A DNA stretch of 16,705 nt. Source: Lutibacter sp. (GTDB lineage: Bacteria > Bacteroidota > Bacteroidia > Flavobacteriales > Flavobacteriaceae). The stretch spans positions 1 through 16,705 of the forward strand of contig JAKIVA010000051.1 in assembly GCA_021647265.1 (NCBI GenBank). The letters run 5' to 3'. A program made the translations under genes and the position numbers. The notes beneath the pieces are model-generated. The model was not told the DNA's origin. It did not search any database and saw nothing but the letters and a program-made list of their open reading frames with translations. Positions within the stretch are counted from its first letter, which is position 1, and each line of letters opens with the position of its first letter. Of the stretch, positions 1 to 6,964 are shown in pieces.

Positions 1-196
1 TTTAAAGAAAATGCTCAATAGAATTAAAGAGCAAATTCTTTTTGAACTATTTCATATCTTAAATTTTTGGATACTGTTTCTCAAAAAAATAAAATCTCAA
101 AATATTGGGCTTTTTAAGGTTTGACTAAATAAACGTATTTCATTCAGAATTTTAGCATTTTACTTATGAAGACAATGAGCTTATTGACTGTGAATT

Positions 197-409
197 TCAA
201 TCGAGTTTTTCATCGTGAATAGGTATACGGGAAAGAACCCAGTATTTTATTCCTGTTAATTCTTTCTCATCTAAAAAATCATCAAACCAAGTGGTACATA
301 ACTGTTCAATAATTTCACTTGCGCCAATAATCTGTTTCAATTTATTGGTAGCAAAAATGTAGGATTGTATGCCTTGCACGGTTAATCCGTAGAGGTAGTT
401 TATTTTCAT
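197..409 (-). pseudogene. cas10: Truncated Cas10/Cmr2 N-terminal fragment (type III CRISPR remnant)
   Basis: The 70-codon frame starts MKINYLYGLTVQGIQSYIFA and continues with NKLKQIIGASEIIEQLC. This closely resembles the first residues of type III-B Cas10/Cmr2 from Bacteroidota, where the palm domain begins at the N-terminus with a YLYG-x-VQGIQ-x-(F/Y)IF-x-TNKLK-x-IIGASE segment. Cas10 proteins are many hundreds of residues long and act as the signalling subunit of the Cmr/Csm effector. Here the similarity fades after about residue 50 and the frame stops at 197-199. In the remaining 196 bases to the left edge I see no Cas10-like continuation in any minus-strand frame, only stop-rich sequence. 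The GGDD cyclase motif is absent. No other cas gene or CRISPR array is visible. I read it as a decayed or deletion-truncated cas10; an expressed short protein is possible but unlikely. The family assignment is from memory of the motif. Confidence 0.65.
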
Positions 410-660
410 ATTATGAATGTCTTTAATTTGTTACTATTATATAAACAAGCAATAAATTTTGTTATAAGTAGAAGCAAATTGAGTAATTATCTTTCATTAT
501 TTAATTATTAATATATAATTTTGGGAACATGAAGGTGGATTAAATTATCGTATTTCCATTTGAATTGCATACAAATCAGTATCGTGTAAATCTATAGCTT
601 AGATTTTTGAGTTTAAATTTAGTAAAAAAACAATAGAATATAATTATAGATTTCTATGTT

Positions 661-691
661 ACTCTAATTTATAAATGTTATAAATTAGAGT
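661..691. repeat. Perfect 14-bp inverted repeat with 3-nt loop
   Basis: ACTCTAATTTATAA (661-674) is followed by ATG and then by its exact reverse complement TTATAAATTAGAGT (678-691). The hairpin has no U-tract immediately after it on either strand, so it is not a typical intrinsic terminator. It could be a protein-binding palindrome or part of a decayed mobile element. Confidence 0.7.
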
Positions 692-871
692 GTCAATTAT
701 CTCAAATATTTTTTAAATAATTAAGAGATTTTAAATATTGACTTGAATAAATTATCTATAGTATTCTAAGTAAATAGGTTAGTTTCAAATGACAATCTCC
801 AACGCTAAGTTTCCTTTCAAAGTCTTAAATGCTCAATTATTATAAAACGCAACTTTTACTATACCTTAAAG

Positions 872-959
872 CATATAATATATGTTTTATTATTTAATTT
901 ATATCTATTTACATATAATTTACTATATTTGTTTGAAATTATATTTAATTACATATAAT
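872..959 (+). promoter_or_regulatory. Three CATATAAT boxes at 40-bp spacing: candidate HipB operators
   Basis: CATATAAT occurs at 872-879, 912-919 and 952-959, so the starts are exactly 40 bp apart, close to four helical turns, placing the boxes on one DNA face. The first box is part of the inverted repeat CATATA-A-TATATG (872-884). The second and third share the longer word TTACATATAAT (909-919 and 949-959). The last box overlaps the hipB start codon. Autoregulation of hip operons by HipB binding to repeated operators is known in E. coli; that these boxes serve this role is inference. Confidence 0.45.
924..931 (+). promoter_or_regulatory. Probable -7 box of the hipB-hipS-hipT promoter
   Basis: TATATTTG matches the Bacteroidota -7 consensus TAnnTTTG and lies 26 bp before the hipB start codon. 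It sits between the second and third CATATAAT boxes, where a bound repressor would block it. No clear TTTG-type -33 box is visible at the expected distance. Confidence 0.45.
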
Positions 960-1191
960 GAAAACATTACAAGAGTTTGTTAAAGAACGTAGAAAAGAGG
1001 TTCATTTAACGCAAGAAGAATTTGCTGAAAGGGCGGGAGTTGCCTTAACTGTTGTTCGGAAAATAGAACAAGGGAAAAACAATTTAAATTTAGAAAAAGT
1101 AAATTTAGTATTAAAAATGTTTGGACATGTATTAGCTCCTGTAGATGAGCGTTTGCTTAATTCAAATATAAGTACCGATGAGAAAAGCTAA
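958..1191 (+). CDS. HipB-like XRE-family antitoxin/repressor
   Basis: This is a 77-residue helix-turn-helix protein. Residues about 15-60 (TQEEFAERAGVALTVVRKIE and following) form an XRE/Cro-type DNA-binding domain, with the helix 2-helix 3 pattern and the LxKVNLVLKMFG segment typical of the Y4mF/HipB subgroup. Such proteins bind the operator of their own toxin-antitoxin operon and bridge the toxin complex to DNA. It is the first gene of a three-gene unit: its last 14 bases overlap the HipA N-terminal-domain gene. The ATG at 958 is preceded by AT-rich sequence without a Shine-Dalgarno motif, as is usual in Bacteroidota. The short C-terminal tail (about residues 65-77) is polar and probably disordered. 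The fold is clear; the antitoxin role rests on the neighbours. Confidence 0.88.
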   Translation: MKTLQEFVKERRKEVHLTQEEFAERAGVALTVVRKIEQGKNNLNLEKVNLVLKMFGHVLAPVDERLLNSNISTDEKS

Positions 1192-1513
1192 TATTTATTA
1201 CAATACTATTTTGGCTGGAGTTTTAACTGAAACGAATGATGGTGAATATACTTTTCAGTATAATGCAGATTATATAAATAAATATCCTACTCAATTTATC
1301 ACATTTACAATGCCAGTTAGTGCTACAATATATAGAGAAAAAAGACTATTCCCTTTTTTTGAAGGGTTGATTCCTGAAGGTTGGTTGTTGAATATAGCTT
1401 CTGAAAATTGGAAAATTAACCCGAATGATAGAATGGGGCTTTTATTAGCTTGTTGTAAAAACTGTATTGGTGCAGTTAGTGTAGAACCTAAAGAGGACAA
1501 AGATGAAGAATAA
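1178..1513 (+). CDS. Stand-alone HipA N-terminal domain protein (HipS-like)
   Basis: The 111 residues correspond only to the N-terminal subdomain of HipA. The family hallmark (R)LFPFFEGLIPEGWLL is at residues about 57-71, compared with the FFxNLLPEG motif of HipA; the RMGLLLACCKNCIGAVSV segment at about 84-101 matches the FxLLxxxGxDxxGAV region. In classical HipA this domain is fused to the kinase core. Here it is a separate gene that overlaps hipB upstream by 14 bp and the kinase gene downstream by 11 bp, which implies translational coupling. In the E. coli HipBST system the equivalent HipS is the antitoxin that blocks the kinase HipT, using a tryptophan. Trp69 in PEGWL is the natural candidate for that role here. 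The acidic tail (EPKEDKDEE) is probably disordered. That this is an antitoxin is inferred from the gene order. Confidence 0.85.
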   Translation: MRKANIYYNTILAGVLTETNDGEYTFQYNADYINKYPTQFITFTMPVSATIYREKRLFPFFEGLIPEGWLLNIASENWKINPNDRMGLLLACCKNCIGAVSVEPKEDKDEE

Positions 1514-2444
1514 ATGCTTGTATTGTTATAAAGAACTTAAAGAGGAAATAGACTTTCATAAAAAATGTAGTTTAGATTTTTTTGGAACAGAAACCCCACC
1601 AAAATTACCGTATTCATTAGACCAAATGTCTGAATTAGCTAAAAATGTTGTGGAGCGTAGTATAGCAGTTCCAGGAGTACAACCAAAATTATCCTTGTCA
1701 TTAATTGAAGAAGAAAAGCAAAAGTCTGATAAAAGATTGACCGTTGTTGGTGCTTTAGGAGGTAATTATATATTTAAACCACCTTCTGAAGATTTTATAG
1801 AAATGCCAGAAAATGAACATCTCACAATGCGTATTGCTGAATTATGTGGAATTTTAGTAGTGCCATCTTCATTAATTAGATTAAAGTCAGGTGAATTGTC
1901 GTATATCACAAAAAGGATTGATAGGGCAGAGGATAGCTCCAAAATACATATGATTGACATGTTTCAAATTACCGAAGCTTTTGATAAGTATAAAAGTTCT
2001 ATGGAAAAAATAGGCAAAGCTTTAGATGTTTATGCAACAAATACATTACTAGATAAACTTCGTTTTTTTGAATTAACAGTTTTTAGTTTTTTAACAGGAA
2101 ATAATGATATGCACCTAAAGAATTTCTCTATGCTTAAAACTAATTATGGTTGGAGTTTGTCACCTGCGTATGATTTGCTAAATGTAGCTATTGTAAATCC
2201 TGAAGATACAGAAGAACTTGCATTAACTATTGCTGGTAAAAAGAAAAAAATCACTAAAGAAATTTTAATAAATTTTGGATTGGGATTATCATTATCGTTA
2301 AAGCAAATTAATGGAGTTTTTAAGCGGTTTATAGTACATAAACCGAATGTAATTAAGACTATTGATAATTCATTTTTAAGTAGTGAAATGAAAATGAATT
2401 ATAAAAATTTACTAAAAGAGAGGTATGTTATAATTAATGGTTAA
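1503..2444 (+). CDS. HipA-family Ser/Thr kinase core (HipT-like toxin) with N-terminal Cys/His motif
   Basis: The 313-residue protein matches the C-terminal kinase part of HipA. Visible elements in order are: the Gly-rich loop PGVQPKLSLSL (57-67), the likely ATP-contact lysine in NYIFKPP (Lys92), NEHLTM (104-109), the catalytic segment GNNDMHLKNF (199-208, Asp202 as catalytic base), and SPAYDLL (220-226, Asp224 as the metal-binding DFG-like Asp). HipA and HipT kinases phosphorylate aminoacyl-tRNA synthetases (GltX and TrpS respectively in E. coli), which stops translation. The substrate here is unknown. In place of the HipA N-subdomain, the first 25 residues contain Cys5-x2-Cys8 and His19-x2-Cys22, a potential zinc knuckle. 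The loop position that carries the autophosphorylated Ser in HipA (Ser150) and HipT appears to be Ala55. The gene is intact and ends 72 bp from the convergent mnmE. Confidence 0.87.
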   Translation: MKNKCLYCYKELKEEIDFHKKCSLDFFGTETPPKLPYSLDQMSELAKNVVERSIAVPGVQPKLSLSLIEEEKQKSDKRLTVVGALGGNYIFKPPSEDFIEMPENEHLTMRIAELCGILVVPSSLIRLKSGELSYITKRIDRAEDSSKIHMIDMFQITEAFDKYKSSMEKIGKALDVYATNTLLDKLRFFELTVFSFLTGNNDMHLKNFSMLKTNYGWSLSPAYDLLNVAIVNPEDTEELALTIAGKKKKITKEILINFGLGLSLSLKQINGVFKRFIVHKPNVIKTIDNSFLSSEMKMNYKNLLKERYVIING

Positions 2445-2516
2445 AGTCTAGTTTTTGGAGAATGCCATTCTAATAGTAAAAAAAGATAGATTTTTGTTTT
2501 CCTTTACTTGTGGTGA

Positions 2517-3929
2517 TTACTTCCCGATACAAAAATTAGCAAAAATATTACCCAATAAATCTTCGGTAGTTACTTCTCCGGTAATTTCTCCTAAATGAAA
2601 TAAAGCTTGGCGTACATCAATTGAAAAAAGATCGGTACTAATATTGTTATCAATTCCCTTTTGTACTTCTTTTATGGAATTAAAAGCATTATTTAACGCT
2701 TCAAAATGACGGGAATTACTTACAATAGTTTCGTTATTACTTAAAGCTCCTTTATTGGCAAGTTTGGTTAGCGTGTTGGTGAGTTTTAAAATACCTAATT
2801 TTTCTTTTGCAGAAAGAAATATTAAAGGTGTATTTTTAAATGCTTTTGTTGTTTCATCAATAATTTTCTCATCAACCAAATCTACTTTGTTCGCAATAAT
2901 GAGTAATTGTTTGGTAGGAAACTTATCTTTAATTTTTTTTATTTCTAAAATGCACTTTTCAAGTGTAAGGCGCTTATTTTTAATCTTCTCTAAATCAAAT
3001 AGATAGATAACTAATTGAGCCTGTTGTATTTTTTCAAATGTTTTTTTAATACCAATATTTTCAATAAAATCCTCGGTATTTCTAATCCCTGCTGTATCAA
3101 TAAACCGGTAGGCTACACCTTCTATAATTATTTCGTCTTCAATGGCATCTCTTGTGGTACCTTCAATATGACTTACAATGGCTTTTTCTTCATTTAACAA
3201 AGCATTTAAGAGTGTAGATTTTCCAACATTAGGCTCACCAACAATAGCAACAGGGATACCGTTTTTTAAAACGTTTCCTACAGCAAATGAATCTATCAAT
3301 CGTTTTAAAACGTTGCTAATTTTAGCAATCAAATTTTTAAATTCAGTTCTGTCTGCAAATTCAACATCTTCTTCAGCAAAATCGAGTTCTAATTCTATTA
3401 AACTGGCAAAATTGAGTAATTGTTGACGTAAATTTTGAATTTCACTACTAAATCCACCTCGCATTTGCTGTAATGCAACTTGATGTGAAGCTGCAGAGTT
3501 GGATGCAATTAAATCGGCAACAGCTTCTGCCTGACTTAAATCCATTTTACCATTTAAAAAGGCACGCAGTGTAAATTCACCTGCATTGGCATTACGAACA
3601 CCTTTTTTTATGAATAATTGAATAATTTCTTGTTGAATATATACAGATCCGTGACAATTAATTTCAACTACATTTTCACCTGTATAGGAGTGAGGGGTTT
3701 TAAAAATGGAAACCAATACTTCATCAATGATACGATTATCATCAATGATATTACCTAAGTGAATGGTATGTGATTTTACTTTTGTTAAATCTTTATCTCC
3801 ATATTTTGATTGAAAAAACTGATTGACAATTTTTATTGAATCTTTACCCGATAAACGTATAACTGCAATGGCTCCAACACCTGAAGAGGTGGCTAACGCA
3901 ATTATAGTATCGTTTTGTATACTGTTCAT
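2517..3929 (-). CDS. mnmE: tRNA uridine-5-carboxymethylaminomethyl(34) synthesis GTPase MnmE
   Basis: MnmE (TrmE) works with MnmG to build the 5-carboxymethylaminomethyl group on U34 of tRNAs reading two-codon boxes. The 470-residue protein has normal length and all domains: an N-terminal tetrahydrofolate-binding domain (about 1-120), then a helical domain that is interrupted by the GTPase domain. The GTPase motifs are G1 GEPNVGKS (231-238), G2 TTRD (258-261), G3 DTAG (278-281) and G4 NKVD (347-350). The C-terminus ends FCIGK, giving the conserved CxGK whose cysteine is essential in E. coli. The start MNSIQNDTIIALAT is the usual one. It is the last gene of the minus-strand cluster, 40 bp after the DUF4268 gene, and converges with the hip operon. 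Its partner mnmG is not in this window. Confidence 0.97.
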   Translation of the reverse strand: MNSIQNDTIIALATSSGVGAIAVIRLSGKDSIKIVNQFFQSKYGDKDLTKVKSHTIHLGNIIDDNRIIDEVLVSIFKTPHSYTGENVVEINCHGSVYIQQEIIQLFIKKGVRNANAGEFTLRAFLNGKMDLSQAEAVADLIASNSAASHQVALQQMRGGFSSEIQNLRQQLLNFASLIELELDFAEEDVEFADRTEFKNLIAKISNVLKRLIDSFAVGNVLKNGIPVAIVGEPNVGKSTLLNALLNEEKAIVSHIEGTTRDAIEDEIIIEGVAYRFIDTAGIRNTEDFIENIGIKKTFEKIQQAQLVIYLFDLEKIKNKRLTLEKCILEIKKIKDKFPTKQLLIIANKVDLVDEKIIDETTKAFKNTPLIFLSAKEKLGILKLTNTLTKLANKGALSNNETIVSNSRHFEALNNAFNSIKEVQKGIDNNISTDLFSIDVRQALFHLGEITGEVTTEDLLGNIFANFCIGK

Positions 3930-3969
3930 AGGTGTAAAAATAAGGTTTATTTAAAAATGAAGTATGAAA

Positions 3970-4407
3970 TTAAATAGCTTGTTTAATAAAATCTTCAAAA
4001 TTATGATAAAATAATTCGAATTGATGCATCGTTTCATTAAAAAACTCATAGGCTTGCTGCCAAGTATCTTTATTGTGGATATTAAATTTTTGCGGATGGA
4101 TTACATAAATTCTATAAATTGTTTTTCCATTTTCTAAAGTGTAGTTTTCATCAAAAAGAACATCAGGTAAATAAGTTTCAATTAAAATACTTCTTAGAGC
4201 TAATAGCTGTTCAAAAAGTAATTGATTTTTTATAGTGTCTTGAGATTCAATATCTAAACAAACCATTGCTTGTTTTTGGTTGGCAGCAAATTTAAAACTG
4301 AAGTCTTTAATTTTAGTATTGTATAAAATCCATTTTCTTGGAAATGATTTCCCGAAACTAATCCAAAATTCTTTCCTGAGTTGTGAAGCTTCTTCTTTAC
4401 TAAACAT
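3970..4407 (-). CDS. DUF4268 family protein
   Basis: This is a 145-residue soluble protein without a signal peptide or membrane segment. The opening MFSKEEASQLRKEFWISFGK and the run PRKWILYNTKIKDFSFKF, followed by an AMVCLDIE strand, identify it as a DUF4268 protein, a small family common in Flavobacteriia with no established function. The DUF4268 fold is sometimes attached to nuclease-like proteins, but no catalytic motif is evident here. The ATG lies directly against the TAA stop of miaE (TAA-ATG, zero spacing), so the two are surely cotranscribed and probably translationally coupled. mnmE follows 40 bp downstream. Location between two tRNA-modification genes is suggestive only; I do not assign a function. 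Confidence 0.85.
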   Translation of the reverse strand: MFSKEEASQLRKEFWISFGKSFPRKWILYNTKIKDFSFKFAANQKQAMVCLDIESQDTIKNQLLFEQLLALRSILIETYLPDVLFDENYTLENGKTIYRIYVIHPQKFNIHNKDTWQQAYEFFNETMHQFELFYHNFEDFIKQAI

Positions 4408-4989
4408 TTATCCGTGTACTAAAGGTGTTTTTCCTTGAGTATTCATATATTCAGCTTCATAGGTTAGCAATTTATCCCATTTTTCATCAACAATACTTTT
4501 ATCTTGATAAGAGCGAGCAAATTTGAGAAATTGGGTATAATGACCGGCTTCAGAAGCTATTAAATCTCTGTAAAATTGAGCCAGTTCTAGGTCAGAAGTA
4601 TAATCGGCGAGTGTTTTAAATCGCTCACAACTTCTAGCTTCAATAAGTGCTGCAATTAAGCATCTACTAACGAGGCTTTCAGTTCTATCTTTTGTTTTTG
4701 GGAAAAACTTAAATAGGTGAGCAGCATAGTTGCTTTTACTATCTCTGCCAAGTGTAAAGCCACGTGCAATCATAAAATCGTGCACTAGTTTAAAGTGTTC
4801 CGTTTCTTCAATGGTATATTCGCTTAGTGCTTTTACCAATTCAGTATCTTCTGAATAGGCTATAATAAGTGAAAATCCACCAGCAGCAGCTTTTTGTTCA
4901 GCAAATGCGTGGTCAGTTAAAAATGCTTCTAAATTAGCTTCGGCTATTTTAGCCCATTCGGGATTTGTGTTTGATTTTAAGCCTAACAT
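4408..4989 (-). CDS. miaE: tRNA-(ms2io6A37)-hydroxylase MiaE
   Basis: MiaE is a diiron oxygenase that hydroxylates the isopentenyl group of ms2i6A at position 37 of tRNA, after MiaA and MiaB have acted. The 193-residue protein is a four-helix ferritin-like fold of usual length. Candidate iron ligands are visible in pairs: Glu31 and the E-T-E-H motif (Glu62, His65) in the first half, then E-A-R-S-C-E (Glu117, Glu122) and E-A-G-H (Glu147, His150) in the second. The start MLGLKSNTNPEWA agrees with flavobacterial homologues. Its ATG overlaps the antiporter stop by one base (TAATG), and its own stop abuts the DUF4268 start, so this is one polycistronic unit. miaA and miaB must lie elsewhere in the genome. 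Confidence 0.93.
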   Translation of the reverse strand: MLGLKSNTNPEWAKIAEANLEAFLTDHAFAEQKAAAGGFSLIIAYSEDTELVKALSEYTIEETEHFKLVHDFMIARGFTLGRDSKSNYAAHLFKFFPKTKDRTESLVSRCLIAALIEARSCERFKTLADYTSDLELAQFYRDLIASEAGHYTQFLKFARSYQDKSIVDEKWDKLLTYEAEYMNTQGKTPLVHG

Positions 4990-6914
4990 TATGTGTCAAA
5001 TTTAAATTTAAGTTCTTCTAAACTATTTCCTGCTCCAACTAAAGTAATAATATCACCTAAACGCAAACGCGTATAACCGTGCGAAACTAATAATTGTCCT
5101 TTTCTTTTTACAGAAAGGACTAGCACATCAGAAGGAAGACGTAGTTCCCTTAATCGCATTCCATGGATATCTCTATTCCTAATTTCAACATCTAAGGTGT
5201 CTTGGCCTTCATCCATACCAAGTAGTAGTGATGCGGCATTAGGTGAACGCACAAAGTGATCTAATAAACTTACCATTGCTGTTGCAGGTTCAATTATTAA
5301 TGCTCCAAGTTTATGAAATTTTTCAAAATAATCTCTATTATTTAACCGAACAATAATATCTTTAGTGCCTATTTTTTCATAAAGAAGTTCGGCGATTTTA
5401 TAATTATCTTCATCAGAGAGCATTAATATAATGGCTTCCGCTTTTTCTAATTCCAATTGTTTGAGATTTTTAAAACTAATGTTTTTTAATTCTAAAATTT
5501 CAACATCTTTAATTTCGTGAGCATAATTTTTATCGGTATCAATAATTCGTACACCCCAATTATTTTTTTGAAGTTGTTTTGCTAAGGCAATTGCCTGATT
5601 TTCCAATCCGAATATTACAGCGTCCTGTTTCCTATCAAATTTGGGTAGCTTTGCTCTTAAATGACTTTCTTTTACATAATTAAGAGACCATTTAAATAAC
5701 GGAGGACCTACGAGTTGATTTATTACAATAATGGCAATTACAATGGTTTCAAATTCATGTCCCCAAACAGGAAATTCATTAGAAATAATGGTAGCTAAAC
5801 CCAGAGCAACACCTGCCTGTGTTAAATAAGGCATCCAAGCAATAAGTGCGTATTTTTTAAAATCTTTGGCTGCAAAAACACCAAAAACACCTCCAAAAAA
5901 TATAGTTATTAGTCGTAAAAAGAAAAAACCAATTGCAATTCCAAAAACGCTCATGAGTGTTTGCATTGATAAAGAAGCACCGGTTAAAGTGAAAAATATA
6001 ATATAAATAATAGGGCTAATTTCTTGGAGTACCTTTCCAAATTCAATTCTGTGTTTGCTATAGTTTGTCAATACAAAACTACCAATAATACAAATTAATA
6101 AAGGTTCTAAAATAAATTCATGTTGAAATACTTCAAAAGCTTTATACCTGATGTAATCAGAAAATAAATAAACGCTATAACCTATAAGGATAATTGAAAT
6201 CCCCTTTAGCTGTTTGTCCATTTTGGTTAAAAAAGGGAGTTGTAAAATTTTACCAACTAAATACCCAATTCCAAAAGAGGTTATTAGCTCAAAAAAGAGG
6301 ATAATAAAAAACCAAAAGTCGGTAACTTCATCATTTATAAGTGCTTTGGCTATTGATAAACAAATAGCAAATAAAATTATAACCAATACATCTTTTACAA
6401 CTGTAACACCCATAACCGTTTTGGTAAATGGTCCATTGGCTCTCATTTCATTGATAACCGCAATAGCAGAAGAAGGCGACCGAGCAACAAATATGGTTGC
6501 AAATAATATTGAGATTCCAAATTTATGAGTTGCAGGTAAATTGGCCATAAATGGAATGTGATTGGCTACAAAAAATATGACGGTAGCACTCATAACAAAA
6601 GTTATTACAAGTTGCCCAATAACCATCCATTTAATACTCTTAATTCTGCTGCGCAATTCATTTAAATACAATTCTGAACCGGCAGAAAAGGCAATAATAG
6701 CCAATGCAATATCATTTAAGAAATTTAATTTTTTTACAGCTACGGGAGATATGAAATTTAATACAGATGATCCTGCGATAATCCCTGTAATTATTAATCC
6801 AGTAATTAAGGGGAATTTTATTTTTTGAAAAACTTTGGCTATTTGATTGGCTGCAATTGCAACAATTAAAAAGCCAATAATAAATGTAATTAATAATTTT
6901 ATGTCTATATCCAA
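4989..6914 (-). CDS. CPA2-family cation/proton antiporter with C-terminal RCK domains (Kef-like)
   Basis: This is a 641-residue inner-membrane protein. Residues about 5-415 form a series of roughly 12-13 hydrophobic helices of the Na/H exchanger (CPA2) fold. The helix-breaking segments FSAGSELYLNEL (about 76-87) and ARSPSSAIAVINE (144-156) and the buried acidic site VVKDVLVI (Asp175) belong to the transport core. Residues about 430-540 are an RCK/TrkA-N Rossmann domain (DAVIFGLENQAIALAKQL..., RIIDTDKN) and about 565-640 an RCK-C domain (SVKRKGQLLVSHGYTRLRLG...). This layout is that of Kef-type K+/H+ antiporters gated by ligands on the RCK domain, but the ion (K+ or Na+) cannot be told. The usual GxGxxG dinucleotide loop is degenerate (GLENQA). 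The gene lies 50 bp after dnaX and overlaps miaE by one base. Confidence 0.88.
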   Translation of the reverse strand: MDIDIKLLITFIIGFLIVAIAANQIAKVFQKIKFPLITGLIITGIIAGSSVLNFISPVAVKKLNFLNDIALAIIAFSAGSELYLNELRSRIKSIKWMVIGQLVITFVMSATVIFFVANHIPFMANLPATHKFGISILFATIFVARSPSSAIAVINEMRANGPFTKTVMGVTVVKDVLVIILFAICLSIAKALINDEVTDFWFFIILFFELITSFGIGYLVGKILQLPFLTKMDKQLKGISIILIGYSVYLFSDYIRYKAFEVFQHEFILEPLLICIIGSFVLTNYSKHRIEFGKVLQEISPIIYIIFFTLTGASLSMQTLMSVFGIAIGFFFLRLITIFFGGVFGVFAAKDFKKYALIAWMPYLTQAGVALGLATIISNEFPVWGHEFETIVIAIIVINQLVGPPLFKWSLNYVKESHLRAKLPKFDRKQDAVIFGLENQAIALAKQLQKNNWGVRIIDTDKNYAHEIKDVEILELKNISFKNLKQLELEKAEAIILMLSDEDNYKIAELLYEKIGTKDIIVRLNNRDYFEKFHKLGALIIEPATAMVSLLDHFVRSPNAASLLLGMDEGQDTLDVEIRNRDIHGMRLRELRLPSDVLVLSVKRKGQLLVSHGYTRLRLGDIITLVGAGNSLEELKFKFDT

Positions 6915-6964
6915 ATTAAATAATTTAAGTAGTTAAATATACAGCATTCAAATGAAATTAAGCA

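Larger units (their letters stand above)
410..957. other. Gene-free AT-rich spacer between cas10 remnant and hip operon
   Basis: No frame longer than about 20 codons is convincing here. The spacer holds a perfect 14-bp hairpin (661-691), a patch at about 785-860 of less extreme AT content with no recognisable gene, and the regulatory region of the hip operon (872-957). I looked for direct repeats with regular spacers, as expected from a CRISPR array near the cas10 remnant, and saw none. Confidence 0.6.

Noticed and set aside
2..124. Open plus-strand frame of 40 codons from the left edge (ends in FLKKIKSQNIGLFKV).
   Set aside because: It could be the tail of a gene outside the window, but I recognise no family and such AT-rich, Lys/Phe/Leu-rich frames arise by chance.
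789..845. 18-codon frame MTISNAKFPFKVLNAQLL in the spacer.
   Set aside because: Too short, no recognisable product and no supporting context; it may only mark a patch of less AT-rich sequence.
410..957. CRISPR array or leader next to the cas10 remnant.
   Set aside because: No repeated unit of 25-40 bp with regular spacers is present; the only periodic signal is the three octamers before hipB.
2459..2471. AGAATG-C-CATTCT palindrome between hipT and mnmE as a terminator.
   Set aside because: Only a 5-bp AT-rich stem is possible with a real loop, and no T-tract follows closely on either strand.
2755..3426. Several plus-strand open frames opposite mnmE.
   Set aside because: They lie wholly antisense to a well-conserved gene and have no recognisable protein character.
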